Assembly (NCBI GenBank): GCA_964387795.1
Contig: CAYLYP010000011.1
Coordinates: 1-62,197 of the forward strand
Reading direction: 5' to 3'
Source: CAYLYP01 sp964387795
Lineage (GTDB): Bacteria; Bacteroidota; Bacteroidia; Bacteroidales; UBA7960
Length of the DNA stretch: 62,197 bases
Positions 16,907 through 25,378 of this stretch are shown here, piece by piece. Under the pieces are notes generated by a model that was not told the DNA's origin, made no database searches, and worked only from the letters and a program-made list of their open reading frames with translations. A program made the translations under genes and the position numbers. How positions within the stretch are numbered: the first letter of the stretch is position 1; each line of letters starts with the position of its first letter.

Positions 16907-18250
16907 ATGAAACATATAAAATACATCCTTCCCTTATTGGCTGTTATTGTTTTTGCCTGCGAGCCAGAGATGGAAGAGTTTAAACCGGAAGCAGGCCAGG
17001 CTGATTTTAGCCGCTATGTGGCTGTAGGAAATTCCATAACAGCAGGCTATGCTGATGGTGCTTTATACCGACAGGGGCAATTATTTTCTTACCCCAATCT
17101 GATTGCAGAACAATTGAAGCAAGTGGGCGGGGGAACATTTAAACAGCCTTTGATGTACGACGATCTTGGCATGAGGAATTATATGATTTTAAATGTTGCT
17201 GTTCCTGTTGATGAAAAACTGGTATTAGCATATAATATTGATTGCCAGGGCAATAATATACTTAGCCCTGTTCCTGCCACTGGCGCTACCAATCCTGAGA
17301 ACCAAAGTTCAATTGCTGAAGAAGGCCCTTTTCAAAATATGGGCGTGCCGGGTATCAGGCTTACAGATTTACGACGTCAGGGTATTGGAAGTGTTATTTA
17401 TAGCTTAGGGAACTTCAACCCCTATTTCTCACGCTTTGCCCAACATGACACATCAAGCGTCCTGGGTGATGTGCTTGCCCAAAACCCAAGCTTCTTTACT
17501 TTATGGATTGGGAACAATGATGTCTTAAAATATGCCACTGCCCCCCTTGGTGGCGCTTCAATTACTGCTACCAATGCTTTTGACTTTGAAATAAAGGCTG
17601 TCGTTGAAAAGCTTACTCAAAACGGGGCTAAAGGCGTTATCGCTAACATCCCCGATATCACCAGCCTCCCTTTTTTCACAACCATCCACCCTCGATCCCT
17701 TTATCTTGAAACCCAACAAGAGGTCGATGAACTTAATGTGCTTTACGCATGGAACCCTGATATCAACTTCTCATTAGGTGATAACAAATTGGTAGTATTT
17801 GACCCATCAGTCATTGGGGGTATGCGTCAAATAAAAACAAACGAACTTGTTATGCTTTCGCTCCCTCTTGACTCAATAAAATGTGGGGGATGGGGAGGCA
17901 AAGAACCAATTTCACAAAACTATTACCTCTCAGAAGAAAAAATCACAAACATTAAAAATGCTGTTGCTGCTTTCAATGCATCAATCAAAACAGCATCTGA
18001 ACAATATAATATTGCACTGCTTGATATAAATAAATACCTGTTGGATGCAAAATCAGGAATTATTGTTGATGGCATTCATTTAAACACTGAATTCATTACC
18101 GGGGGCTTGTTTTCACTGGATGGGATCCACCTTAGTGCCAGAGGAAATGCAATTGTTGCAAATCTATTTATTGAGGCAATAAATGCAAAATATAATTCAC
18201 AAATACCACTTGTTAACATAAGCGATTTTCCCGGGATTGTTTATCCATAA
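16907..18250 (+). CDS. SGNH/GDSL hydrolase lipoprotein
   Basis: A 447-residue exported esterase/lipase of the SGNH superfamily. The lipoprotein signal ends VFAC with Cys18. The block I serine is Ser43 in AVGNSITAGYADG, the block III Asn is in WIGNNDVL, and the C-terminal Asp-His pair lies at about 404 and 407 in LDGIHLSARG. It is longer than typical GDSL enzymes, with an inserted region at 90-160. Together with the FadL-like barrel just upstream, it may release fatty acids from extracellular esters for uptake; this pairing is inference from context. Confidence 0.92.
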   Translation: MKHIKYILPLLAVIVFACEPEMEEFKPEAGQADFSRYVAVGNSITAGYADGALYRQGQLFSYPNLIAEQLKQVGGGTFKQPLMYDDLGMRNYMILNVAVPVDEKLVLAYNIDCQGNNILSPVPATGATNPENQSSIAEEGPFQNMGVPGIRLTDLRRQGIGSVIYSLGNFNPYFSRFAQHDTSSVLGDVLAQNPSFFTLWIGNNDVLKYATAPLGGASITATNAFDFEIKAVVEKLTQNGAKGVIANIPDITSLPFFTTIHPRSLYLETQQEVDELNVLYAWNPDINFSLGDNKLVVFDPSVIGGMRQIKTNELVMLSLPLDSIKCGGWGGKEPISQNYYLSEEKITNIKNAVAAFNASIKTASEQYNIALLDINKYLLDAKSGIIVDGIHLNTEFITGGLFSLDGIHLSARGNAIVANLFIEAINAKYNSQIPLVNISDFPGIVYP

Positions 18251-18254
18251 AATT

Positions 18255-18286
18255 AAAGAAGGCTGGTTAATAAACCAGCCTTCTTT
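18255..18286. terminator. Bidirectional terminator
   Basis: The arms AAAGAAGGCTGGTT and AACCAGCCTTCTTT form a near-perfect stem with A and T runs on either side, between convergent genes ending at 18250 and 18288. Confidence 0.9.
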
Positions 18287-18287
18287 A

Positions 18288-19058
18288 TTAAGGTATTATT
18301 TGATATTTGGCCCTGGCAACCTCCCTTCGCATGGCATTAAAATGCCACCATTCGGTCTGGATATTAAAAAACCCTGCTTTATACATTACCTTTCGTAAAA
18401 GCTGCCTGTTTTTAATATGCTCCGGTTGAAGCAATCCTTTTTCCAGAAGTTCTTTCTCTTTTACCGGCCAGGCAAGTTCCCCCATATAATCAAATGTGGC
18501 GCCCATATCAATCTCCTCTCCCATTTCATCCACAATGCCAACATCAACAGCAGCCCCAAAATTATGAAGGCTCCCGTTACGGGGGTTTGACAAAAACTTA
18601 ACTTTCTCTTTAAGGGGCGCATCAACCATATCCCACATCTTCTGTTGAACCTCAACAGGACGGGCTGCATCAAAAACAACTATTGAATATCCAGGCCTCA
18701 ACTCAGATAAATACTCACTTGCTTTCACCAACATCATGGCTACTTCAGGCTGAAGGTATGCTCTTTTTAAACCCATGTAAACGTCTTGTCCCAAAAAGTT
18801 ATCCTCGCTTGCATATTTTAAATCAACATTAATCTGATCGGATAATTGCCCAACATCAACAAGCCCAAGCTTTATCATCCTAATCTCCAATTCCGGCATA
18901 GGCTTTCGGTAATCTACAAACACCTCTGACCAGTTTCTCCGCTCAAGTTCAGAGGGATTATACATTACAACAGCCTCATCCCTCCCTGGCAAGCCATTAC
19001 AAGCCGACAGAAAGATCAACAGTATAAATCCCGGAACAACAAATCTAAATTCCTTCAC
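18288..19058 (-). CDS. D-Ala-D-Ala dipeptidase, peptidase family M15 (VanX/DdpX-like), lipoprotein
   Basis: A 256-residue zinc peptidase that cleaves the D-Ala-D-Ala dipeptide. The lipoprotein signal ends FLSAC at Cys20. Zinc ligands are His165 and Asp172 in SLHNFGAAVDV and His239 in TEWWHF, with Glu236 as catalytic base; Arg133 in DAARP matches the transition-state arginine of VanX. The lack of VanRS or ligase genes argues for muropeptide recycling or dipeptide use rather than glycopeptide resistance. It is monocistronic on the minus strand. Confidence 0.92.
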   Translation of the reverse strand: MKEFRFVVPGFILLIFLSACNGLPGRDEAVVMYNPSELERRNWSEVFVDYRKPMPELEIRMIKLGLVDVGQLSDQINVDLKYASEDNFLGQDVYMGLKRAYLQPEVAMMLVKASEYLSELRPGYSIVVFDAARPVEVQQKMWDMVDAPLKEKVKFLSNPRNGSLHNFGAAVDVGIVDEMGEEIDMGATFDYMGELAWPVKEKELLEKGLLQPEHIKNRQLLRKVMYKAGFFNIQTEWWHFNAMRREVARAKYQIIP

Positions 19059-19446
19059 AATGACAGCATTTTTATTTTTTATTGCTTATGATTAGCCGTT
19101 TTATTTATGAAGAAACAGCTTTAATACAAAAATAACAATAAACAAAAAGAAAAAAAATAAGATTAATTCTTTTAATGCCACATTAAGAACCCTAAGCTTT
19201 ACAATAATTACAAGCTTCTCATTAAGATTTCGGAATCCAAATGGTTATAAAATAGTCAGACAAAACAAACTATATGTAAACACAACCTTTTCATCAGGAC
19301 CAATCATCTGTTTAATATTAAAAACATATTATGGCTTTAGAAATTTCAACCAAAAAGAATATCTTTGATTCGTTTTGGCAATAAAAGCTTTAAATAACTG
19401 CTTATTGTTTCAGAAATAATTAATAACCCCAAAATCAAATAACATC
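19059..19446. other. Intergenic region between divergent genes
   Basis: The region is about 390 bases and very AT-rich, with no gene seen. A -7 element TATCTTTG at 19360-19367 probably serves the gene at 19447; its -33 region is weak. Confidence 0.45.
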
Positions 19447-20004
19447 ATGACAGGAGAAGACATTCAAATCGGGGCTAAAGTAGAACATCCCCAATTCGGA
19501 GCAGGCATCGTAACCGATTTAAGCCTTACCACTTATACTATATTTTTCCTAAACCGGGGCGACAAAGAAATTGCCAGGAGCTTTGAAGGATTAAAACTCC
19601 TTGAACCATCAAAAGCAGAAAACACCTCCTCCGGGGGACGAAATTCAATTACCCTTGAAGACCTTGAAAAGGTATTTACAAATGTATTGAAACGATATGC
19701 TGATTTCCCTGAGACTATTGAGATGGGCGACAAATGGAAAAAAGGGATGATGATCCTACAACCTGGATATCCCAGTTTAAAAAGCAAAGAAATCCCTATT
19801 GAAACCTTTTTCCATAAAATAATTATGGTCAGGGACCGCTTAAGGGTATTGGAACAGCGCATCAATTCAAACGATAAACTTGATGACGAAGAAAAAGTAA
19901 ATATGCAACAGTATATTACAAAGATTTATGGGAGCCTGACAACTTTTAATGTTTTTTTCAAACATAAATCACAACAGTTTGTTGGGGAAAAAGGTGATGA
20001 ATAA
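19447..20004 (+). CDS. Conserved hypothetical protein with N-terminal SH3/tudor-like barrel
   Basis: A 185-residue soluble protein I cannot name. Residues about 6-52 (GAKVEHPQFGAGIVTDLSL, then a strand and KLLEP) look like a small beta-barrel of the CarD-N/tudor-like kind that often contacts RNA polymerase or nucleic acid. A serine-rich linker follows (about 56-65), then an alpha-helical domain (about 70-180) with MMILQPGYPSLKSKEIPIET and VRDRLRVLEQRINSND, probably coiled-coil forming. It has its own promoter and terminator. A nucleic-acid-associated role is a guess. Confidence 0.75.
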   Translation: MTGEDIQIGAKVEHPQFGAGIVTDLSLTTYTIFFLNRGDKEIARSFEGLKLLEPSKAENTSSGGRNSITLEDLEKVFTNVLKRYADFPETIEMGDKWKKGMMILQPGYPSLKSKEIPIETFFHKIIMVRDRLRVLEQRINSNDKLDDEEKVNMQQYITKIYGSLTTFNVFFKHKSQQFVGEKGDE

Positions 20005-20008
20005 ATAA

Positions 20009-20035
20009 AAAAAGGGAGCAAGCTCCCTTTTTTAT
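20009..20035. terminator. Bidirectional terminator
   Basis: The stem AAAGGGAGC/GCTCCCTTT is flanked by A and T runs, between convergent genes ending at 20004 and 20037. Confidence 0.88.
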
Positions 20036-20036
20036 T

Positions 20037-20795
20037 TTAATCCTCATTATTCATAAATCCCTGATCAGCTATCGCCTTAAGGTATTCTTTTGAAAACAGG
20101 ACATTGTCCTTTTTACTGTATCTCTTATGTGCAAAAATCTGTGCCAATGTTTCTAACTGGTTCTCAACAAGCAATTGCTTGGTGAGTGGCATTTCCTCCT
20201 TTTCACGATAAAGCTCATCAATCATTTCAGGAGAAAAATCCTGATAAGTTTCATGATGTACTACAGCCGCAGCAGGCAACCTGTCAGTCAGCCCCGGATT
20301 TTCATCAGGGTAGCCCACTACCAGGGTAGTTACAGGGACCACTCCTTTGGGCAGGTTAAGCGATTCAATAATCTTTCCAGCCTGATATGTGGTAGTGCCA
20401 AGATAACAGATTCCCAGTCCAAATGCCTCAGCAGCAACAGCAACATTTTGGGCTGCAAGTAAAGCATCAATGGCCCCGGTAAAAAATGAAAGGAAGTTAT
20501 CATAGCCAGGCACTGCTTTACGCTGAAGGCACCATTTATTAAACCTGTTAAAATCAGCACAAAAAGTTAACAGGACAGGGGCCTGCTCAACCATCTTTTG
20601 TCCAAAATGAAGCTTGCACAGTTCTTTCCGTTTTTCTTCATCTTTGGTAACAATAATGCTGTAAACCTGCATATTGCCGGTGGTGGAAGCACGAATACCC
20701 GCTTCAAGAACTGTGTCCAGAATATCTTCAGGTATCGGTGTAGGTTTATATTTTCGAATTGTCTTATGGTTCAACAAATTTTGGATCGCATCCAT
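20037..20795 (-). CDS. NADPH-dependent nitroreductase (NfsA/FRP type)
   Basis: An FMN flavoprotein of about 252 residues that reduces nitro compounds, quinones or flavins. It opens MDAIQNLLNHKTIRKYK, the usual FMN-phosphate-binding start of the family, so I take the ATG at 20795 and not the one at 20825. ASTTGNMQVYS, LLAAQNVAVAAEAFGLGICYLG and the NADPH-side motif VVGYPDENPGLTDRLP support the family. The C-terminal tail (about 190-252) is characteristic of NfsA-like enzymes. The cinA gene lies 78 bases upstream on the same strand. Confidence 0.9.
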   Translation of the reverse strand: MDAIQNLLNHKTIRKYKPTPIPEDILDTVLEAGIRASTTGNMQVYSIIVTKDEEKRKELCKLHFGQKMVEQAPVLLTFCADFNRFNKWCLQRKAVPGYDNFLSFFTGAIDALLAAQNVAVAAEAFGLGICYLGTTTYQAGKIIESLNLPKGVVPVTTLVVGYPDENPGLTDRLPAAAVVHHETYQDFSPEMIDELYREKEEMPLTKQLLVENQLETLAQIFAHKRYSKKDNVLFSKEYLKAIADQGFMNNED

Positions 20796-20872
20796 AGCCA
20801 GATGTTTTTTAATTAATAAAGACAAAAATAAGCCTTTTCAGAATAATGATTTTGCCAAAAATATGAAAGTGT

Positions 20873-22117
20873 TTACTTTGTTTCAAGCAACATCTCGCGA
20901 AGCATATTCAGGGCTGCAAAACCTGTTTTGATTATATTGCGTTCACGATTATCCCCAAAAAGGAACAGTTTCTGAACCGTTTTTTCAGGTCCGGCAACGG
21001 CCACCCAAACAGTTCCAACAGGTTTATCGGCAGTAGCCCCTCCAGGTCCTGCAATACCTGAAACAGATATCGCATAATCGGCATTAAGGACTTTACGACA
21101 ATTCTCGGCCATCTTTGAAACAACCTGGCCACTTACTGCTCCCTGTGAGATCAGCAATTCAGGAGAGACCCCAAGGAGTTTTTCCTTTATCTCATTTGAA
21201 TATGCGATTACCGAGCCGATAAAATATGCAGAACTCCCGGGTACACTTGTCAACCTGTGGGCTATATAACCACCTGTACAGCTTTCGGCAGTTGCAACCC
21301 ATGCCTTTCGTTCAATCAATAGCTTACCCACCAGGGCTTCCATGGTATCATCATCATAACCCCAGATATATTGAGGGATGATATTTTGAAGCTTCTCTAT
21401 TTCTGTATTCATCGCCAATTGAAGCGATGGCTTATGCTCCCCGGTACCTGTCAGGCGCAACCGCACCATGCCTGGAGAAGGCAGATAGGCCAGGTGCATA
21501 TACTGAGGCAATTCGTCCTCCCAGTTGGATATCATATCAGATAAAAATGACTCCCCAATACCGTTCGTAAGAATTGTTTTATGGATAATAAACCTGCCAT
21601 TTATCATTTGTGATAATTGGGGCAGGACATATTCCTCCATGATATTCTTCATCTCAAAAGGCACGCCCGGCATAGAAACAATGATAGTCCCGTTTTTCTC
21701 AAACCACATGCCCGGAGCAGTTCCCAGGGCATTATGGATAACCTTGCAGGAAGCAGGCACCATAGCCTGTCTCATGTTCAACTCGGTCATTTCAAGACCT
21801 CGTCTTTTGAACAGCTCTTCAATATTTTCAAGAGTGGGTTGGTGAACCACAAGTTCATCATTAAAAAAACGGGCAAGCGTTGATTTGGTGATATCATCTT
21901 TTGTTGGTCCCAAACCACCTGTAATAAGCACAACATCACATTGTGAAACAGCCATTCCCACAGTTTCCAGAATCTGAGATGCCTGGTCCTGAACCGATGT
22001 AATCTGAATTGTTTTCACCCCAATACCATCCAGTCGTTGGGCCATCCAGGCAGAATTGGTATCCACAACCTGCCCGATTAACAACTCATCCCCAATAGTG
22101 ATAATATGCGCTTTCAT
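20873..22117 (-). CDS. cinA: CinA-family nicotinamide mononucleotide deamidase
   Basis: 414 residues, the normal full length. The N-terminal MoaB-like COG1058 domain (about 1-170) has MKAHIITIGDELLIGQVVDT, LITGGLGPTKDD and TAPGMWFEKNGT, and would act as an ADP-ribose or NAD pyrophosphatase. The C-terminal CinA amidase domain (about 255-412) has the signature VATAESCTGGYIAHRLTSVP with the catalytic Ser, and GIAGPGGATADKPVGTVWVA. It recycles NMN to nicotinate mononucleotide; the competence link is historical. The nitroreductase follows on the same strand. Confidence 0.95.
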   Translation of the reverse strand: MKAHIITIGDELLIGQVVDTNSAWMAQRLDGIGVKTIQITSVQDQASQILETVGMAVSQCDVVLITGGLGPTKDDITKSTLARFFNDELVVHQPTLENIEELFKRRGLEMTELNMRQAMVPASCKVIHNALGTAPGMWFEKNGTIIVSMPGVPFEMKNIMEEYVLPQLSQMINGRFIIHKTILTNGIGESFLSDMISNWEDELPQYMHLAYLPSPGMVRLRLTGTGEHKPSLQLAMNTEIEKLQNIIPQYIWGYDDDTMEALVGKLLIERKAWVATAESCTGGYIAHRLTSVPGSSAYFIGSVIAYSNEIKEKLLGVSPELLISQGAVSGQVVSKMAENCRKVLNADYAISVSGIAGPGGATADKPVGTVWVAVAGPEKTVQKLFLFGDNRERNIIKTGFAALNMLREMLLETK

Positions 22118-22275
22118 AGCTAAAAATTTGATGCGAAGTTACACACAAAAAAAAACCACAAGTATCAAAATCTACAATTTTTATTAATCAACACAACACT
22201 ATTTTTACAAATATCTAATAAACAAAGCATAAGCTATTTTCAATAACACCCTCCATACAAAAAAGTCATAATTTC

Positions 22276-22414
22276 TTAATACCATGGTCAGGGTTAAAGC
22301 GGAGTTAAAGCGGAGTTAAAGCGGGTTTAAACCGGGGTTGAGCCGCTTTCAACCCGGCTCAAACCCGGCTCAACCCCGGCTCAACCCCGGCTCAACCCCG
22401 GCTCAACCCTTAAC
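22276..22414 (+). repeat. 139-bp dispersed repeat of 11-bp units, copy 1
   Basis: It begins TTAATACCATGGT and then runs in an 11-bp register. The first half has TTAAAGCGGAG units and the second half GGCTCAACCCC units, ending CAACCCTTAAC. The second half is roughly the reverse complement of the first, so a transcript could form a long imperfect hairpin. An inverted copy of identical length is at 61914-62052. It lies between the divergent cinA and nucleoside phosphorylase genes. No other gene or clear element was seen in 22118-22648. Confidence 0.9.
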
Positions 22415-22648
22415 CTGATGTGTTCCGGTTATCATTCGGTAAAGATGTGTTTTCTTAAATATAATGAAAGCCATATCATTTAAGCATCTATCCATTAACT
22501 TCAAATACAATCAGTTATAATGAAATGCATTTTTATTAAAGCCACACCATTGGGAAATTGGGTTATTTGGTGTAAATTTGTATATCAGGCCCGCATGCGG
22601 GCTTCTGTTTTTAAATAAAGCGTTAAAGAAAATTTAAAGAAACACTAT

Positions 22649-23524
22649 ATGACACAGCCAATAAAAGATTCCGAGTTGATTATCAATCCGGATGGAAGTG
22701 TTTACCATCTTCATTTACGTCCTGAGAATGTGGCTCCCCTAATCATCGTTGTGGGCGACCAGGATAGGGTTAAAAGCATCTCAAAGCATTTTCAGAACAT
22801 CGAAATAAAAGCTCAGAACAGAGAATTTGTAACCCATACGGGAACTTTTAATAACAAAAGGCTAACTGTACTTTCAACAGGGATAGGCACCGATAATATC
22901 GACATCGTAATCAATGAGCTGGATGCTGCAGTAAATATAGACCTTGAGACAAGGCTCCCAAAATCGGAGCATACAAGTTTACAGATTGTCCGCCTTGGCA
23001 CCAGCGGGGCGCTACAGCCAGATATTGAAGTAAATTCATTTGTGGCTTCGCGCTATGGTCTTGGATTTGATGGCTTGCTAAACTTTTACAGGGACTGTAA
23101 CCTGGTTTGTGAGCATGAGATTACTGAGGCATTTATGAAGCATACCTCATGGAACAAACATCTGGCTTATCCTTATGTTGTTAAGAGTTCTGATGAGCTT
23201 ATCAAAAAGATTTGCTTTGATATGAAACAGGGTATTACAGCCACTGCTCCCGGATTTTATGCCCCACAGGGCCGTCAGCTCCGATTGCCCCTTGCGTTTC
23301 CAGACCTGAATGAAAAGGTTGAAAACTTTGAGTTTAAAGGGAACCGGATTACAAATTTTGAAATGGAAACCTCTGCCTTATATGGCCTTGGCGCCCTACT
23401 TGGCCACCAGACACTTACCGTATGTGATATTATTGCCAACAGGGTTAATAAAACCTATTCAAAAGATTATAAAAAATCTGTTGAAACACTGATCGAAATA
23501 GTCCTCGAAAGATTAACCAGTTAA
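22649..23524 (+). CDS. Nucleoside phosphorylase (uridine phosphorylase-like)
   Basis: A 291-residue PNP/UDP family enzyme that splits a nucleoside with phosphate for base salvage. Motifs are IIVVGDQDRVKSISKHF near the N terminus (phosphate-binding Gly-Asp), STGIGTDNIDIVINEL, VRLGTSGALQPDIEV, and NFEMETSALYGLGALLGH, whose Glu-Met-Glu contacts the ribose. Specificity for uridine or a purine nucleoside cannot be fixed. The transglutaminase-like gene starts 15 bases after its stop, so they form an operon. Confidence 0.92.
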   Translation: MTQPIKDSELIINPDGSVYHLHLRPENVAPLIIVVGDQDRVKSISKHFQNIEIKAQNREFVTHTGTFNNKRLTVLSTGIGTDNIDIVINELDAAVNIDLETRLPKSEHTSLQIVRLGTSGALQPDIEVNSFVASRYGLGFDGLLNFYRDCNLVCEHEITEAFMKHTSWNKHLAYPYVVKSSDELIKKICFDMKQGITATAPGFYAPQGRQLRLPLAFPDLNEKVENFEFKGNRITNFEMETSALYGLGALLGHQTLTVCDIIANRVNKTYSKDYKKSVETLIEIVLERLTS

Positions 23525-23539
23525 TAACACCCTTATCTT

Positions 23540-24427
23540 ATGGGGAACAGTGATAAAGAAAAAGATATTGCCGCACTTGTAAGCCTGATTGATGACCCCG
23601 ATCAAAACATCTTTCAACAGGTTTCTGAAAAGCTAATGCTTTTTGGCCCTGATGCAATTCCTTTTCTTGAAAATGCCTGGGATTCATATTTTGAACCCGT
23701 TATACAAACAAGGATTGAAAACCTGATTCATAATATCCAGTTTGAGAATATTTGCGTTGAGCTAAATAACTGGTATCTGTTTAATTCAAACAACCTTCTC
23801 AAGGGGGCACTGATAATAAACAGGTACCAGTATCCCGACCTGGATGAACAGTTTATTAATCAACAGATTGATAAAATCAGAAAAGAAATATGGCTTGAAC
23901 TCAATGAAAGACTTACTGCACTTGAGCAAATAAAAGTATTTAATTATATTTTTTATGACCTCAACGGCTTTTCAGGCAATGTAAAAAACTATCACAGTCC
24001 TTCAAACTCTTATCTGAACCAGGTTTTTGAAAGCAAAAAAGGAAACCCCTTATCGCTTGGCATCCTTTATAGCCTCATTGCCCAAAACTTAGGCCTCCCT
24101 GTTTATGGGGTAAACCTTCCTGAACACTTTGTCCTGGCTTATACCCAAACATCCAAAACATTGATTCAGGGAAATGAAACAAATAATGATGTCCTTTTCT
24201 ATATCAATGTTTTTAATAAAGGGGCCATCTTTTCGGGAAAGGAAATCCAACAATTTATAATGGACCTAAAGCTTTCGCCCGATCCTGCTTTTTATATGCC
24301 CTGTTCAAACATTACCATCATAAGGAGGATGCTAAATAACCTGATATATGCCTATCAAAAGGCTAATCTGCCTGCCAAAGCCCAGGAAATAAAAAAGCTT
24401 GCAGATATTATTAAGGAAAAAAATTAA
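23540..24427 (+). CDS. SirB1-like transglutaminase-family protein
   Basis: A 295-residue protein whose central part matches the SirB1/transglutaminase-like family: LTALEQIKVFNYIFYDLNGF, YLNQVFESKKGNPLSLGILY and LPVYGVNLPEHFVLAY (about 155-208). The His of PEHF is kept, but the usual transglutaminase cysteine position near GNPLSLG is serine, so enzymatic activity is doubtful. The N terminus (about 1-70) looks like a short HEAT-type helical repeat. Function is unknown. It forms an operon with the nucleoside phosphorylase. Confidence 0.85.
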   Translation: MGNSDKEKDIAALVSLIDDPDQNIFQQVSEKLMLFGPDAIPFLENAWDSYFEPVIQTRIENLIHNIQFENICVELNNWYLFNSNNLLKGALIINRYQYPDLDEQFINQQIDKIRKEIWLELNERLTALEQIKVFNYIFYDLNGFSGNVKNYHSPSNSYLNQVFESKKGNPLSLGILYSLIAQNLGLPVYGVNLPEHFVLAYTQTSKTLIQGNETNNDVLFYINVFNKGAIFSGKEIQQFIMDLKLSPDPAFYMPCSNITIIRRMLNNLIYAYQKANLPAKAQEIKKLADIIKEKN

Positions 24428-24437
24428 CTCATTGATT

Positions 24438-24664
24438 AGGGTCTGCTGAAAAACACTTAACAAGCAGGATATACATCTATTACAAAGCAACAATTACATA
24501 CTGCATGTAAGGATTTATTTTCTGAAGCACTAATATGTATGCATCTTGTTTGCGTTAGTCTTTAAGGCATCATCTGCTTCGTTGCCATCGGCTCATAGTA
24601 TTATTATACAATTTCGCCTTGTCGCCTTGCATATGATACCTTAAAGACTTTTTCAGCAGACCCT
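24438..24664 (+). mobile_element. 227-bp MITE-like element, copy 1
   Basis: Perfect 16-bp terminal inverted repeats AGGGTCTGCTGAAAAA/TTTTTCAGCAGACCCT enclose a non-coding core. An internal hairpin has arms at 24557-24573 and 24633-24649 (AGTCTTTAAGG.../...CCTTAAAGACT). Another 227-bp copy lies inverted at 26729-26955. The flanks are GATT on the left and AATT on the right, so a target duplication is doubtful here. No transposase is present. Confidence 0.88.
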
Positions 24665-24738
24665 AATTAGGGAAGACAGCAGTCAGCTTGTTAAGGCAAG
24701 CGTTGAAAAATAATAATACATTCAACAGGGCAGATGAT

Positions 24739-25371
24739 TTAGGGTCTCACAAAAATGCCTGTAAGGGTGTTAAAGATGATTTTAAGGTCAGTGAGAAAAC
24801 CCATTTTTGAAATATACTCCATATTGAGTTTAAGTTTGGCCGGCATCACTTCATCAATATATGTTTTTTCAGGATTATCAGATAATCCCAGAAGGCGGTT
24901 TTCGTCCATATAGGCAATAGAAGCAAGATCAGTAATGCCAGGTTTTACATGAAGTACCCGTAACTGTTCCTCCGAATATAAATCCACATACTTCCTTACT
25001 TCGGGCCGGGGACCTACAAGGCTCATTTGACCAGCCAGGACATTAAAAAGCTGCGGGAATTCATCAAGTTTATATTTACGAATAAACAATCCCATGCGGG
25101 TAATCCTGTTATCCTTCTCCCCCACTGTAAGCAGTCCTTTTTTATCGGAGCTGGTACGCATGCTCCTAAACTTCCAAATTTTGAAATCCTTCCCGTTTTT
25201 ACCAACCCTTAGCTGCCGATAGAAAACGCCCCCTCTTGATTCAAAAGCTATGAGCAAACCAATTATAATAAAAAGAGGCAATAGAATTATTATGCCCAGG
25301 AAGGACACAACAATATCCATCAATCGTTTAACCGGCATATAAGAACGTTTCTCAGGCATTTTCTCAAGCAA
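24739..25371 (-). CDS. Undecaprenyl-phosphate sugar-1-phosphate transferase (PglC type)
   Basis: A 210-residue small monotopic phosphoglycosyl transferase that would load a phospho-sugar onto undecaprenyl phosphate, the first membrane step of a glycan pathway. One re-entrant membrane helix (about 17-44) is followed by KIWKFRSMR at 64-72, the catalytic Asp103-Glu104 in YKLDEFPQLFN, and SLVGPRPE at 117-124. It is short, lacking the five-helix N terminus of WcaJ-type proteins, as in PglC. It starts 7 bases after the aminotransferase stop, so the pair is co-translated. Both lie inside inverted 227-bp elements. Confidence 0.93.
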   Translation of the reverse strand: MLEKMPEKRSYMPVKRLMDIVVSFLGIIILLPLFIIIGLLIAFESRGGVFYRQLRVGKNGKDFKIWKFRSMRTSSDKKGLLTVGEKDNRITRMGLFIRKYKLDEFPQLFNVLAGQMSLVGPRPEVRKYVDLYSEEQLRVLHVKPGITDLASIAYMDENRLLGLSDNPEKTYIDEVMPAKLKLNMEYISKMGFLTDLKIIFNTLTGIFVRP

Positions 25372-25378
25372 TTATTAT

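Noticed and set aside
18288..19058. VanX-like enzyme taken as a glycopeptide resistance locus
   Set aside because: No vanH, vanA-type ligase or VanRS genes are near; the lipoprotein signal and isolation suit muropeptide or dipeptide recycling.
22276..22414. Short regular repeats that might be a CRISPR array
   Set aside because: The units are 11 bp, contiguous and without unique spacers, and no cas genes are near; the structure is a self-complementary dispersed repeat.
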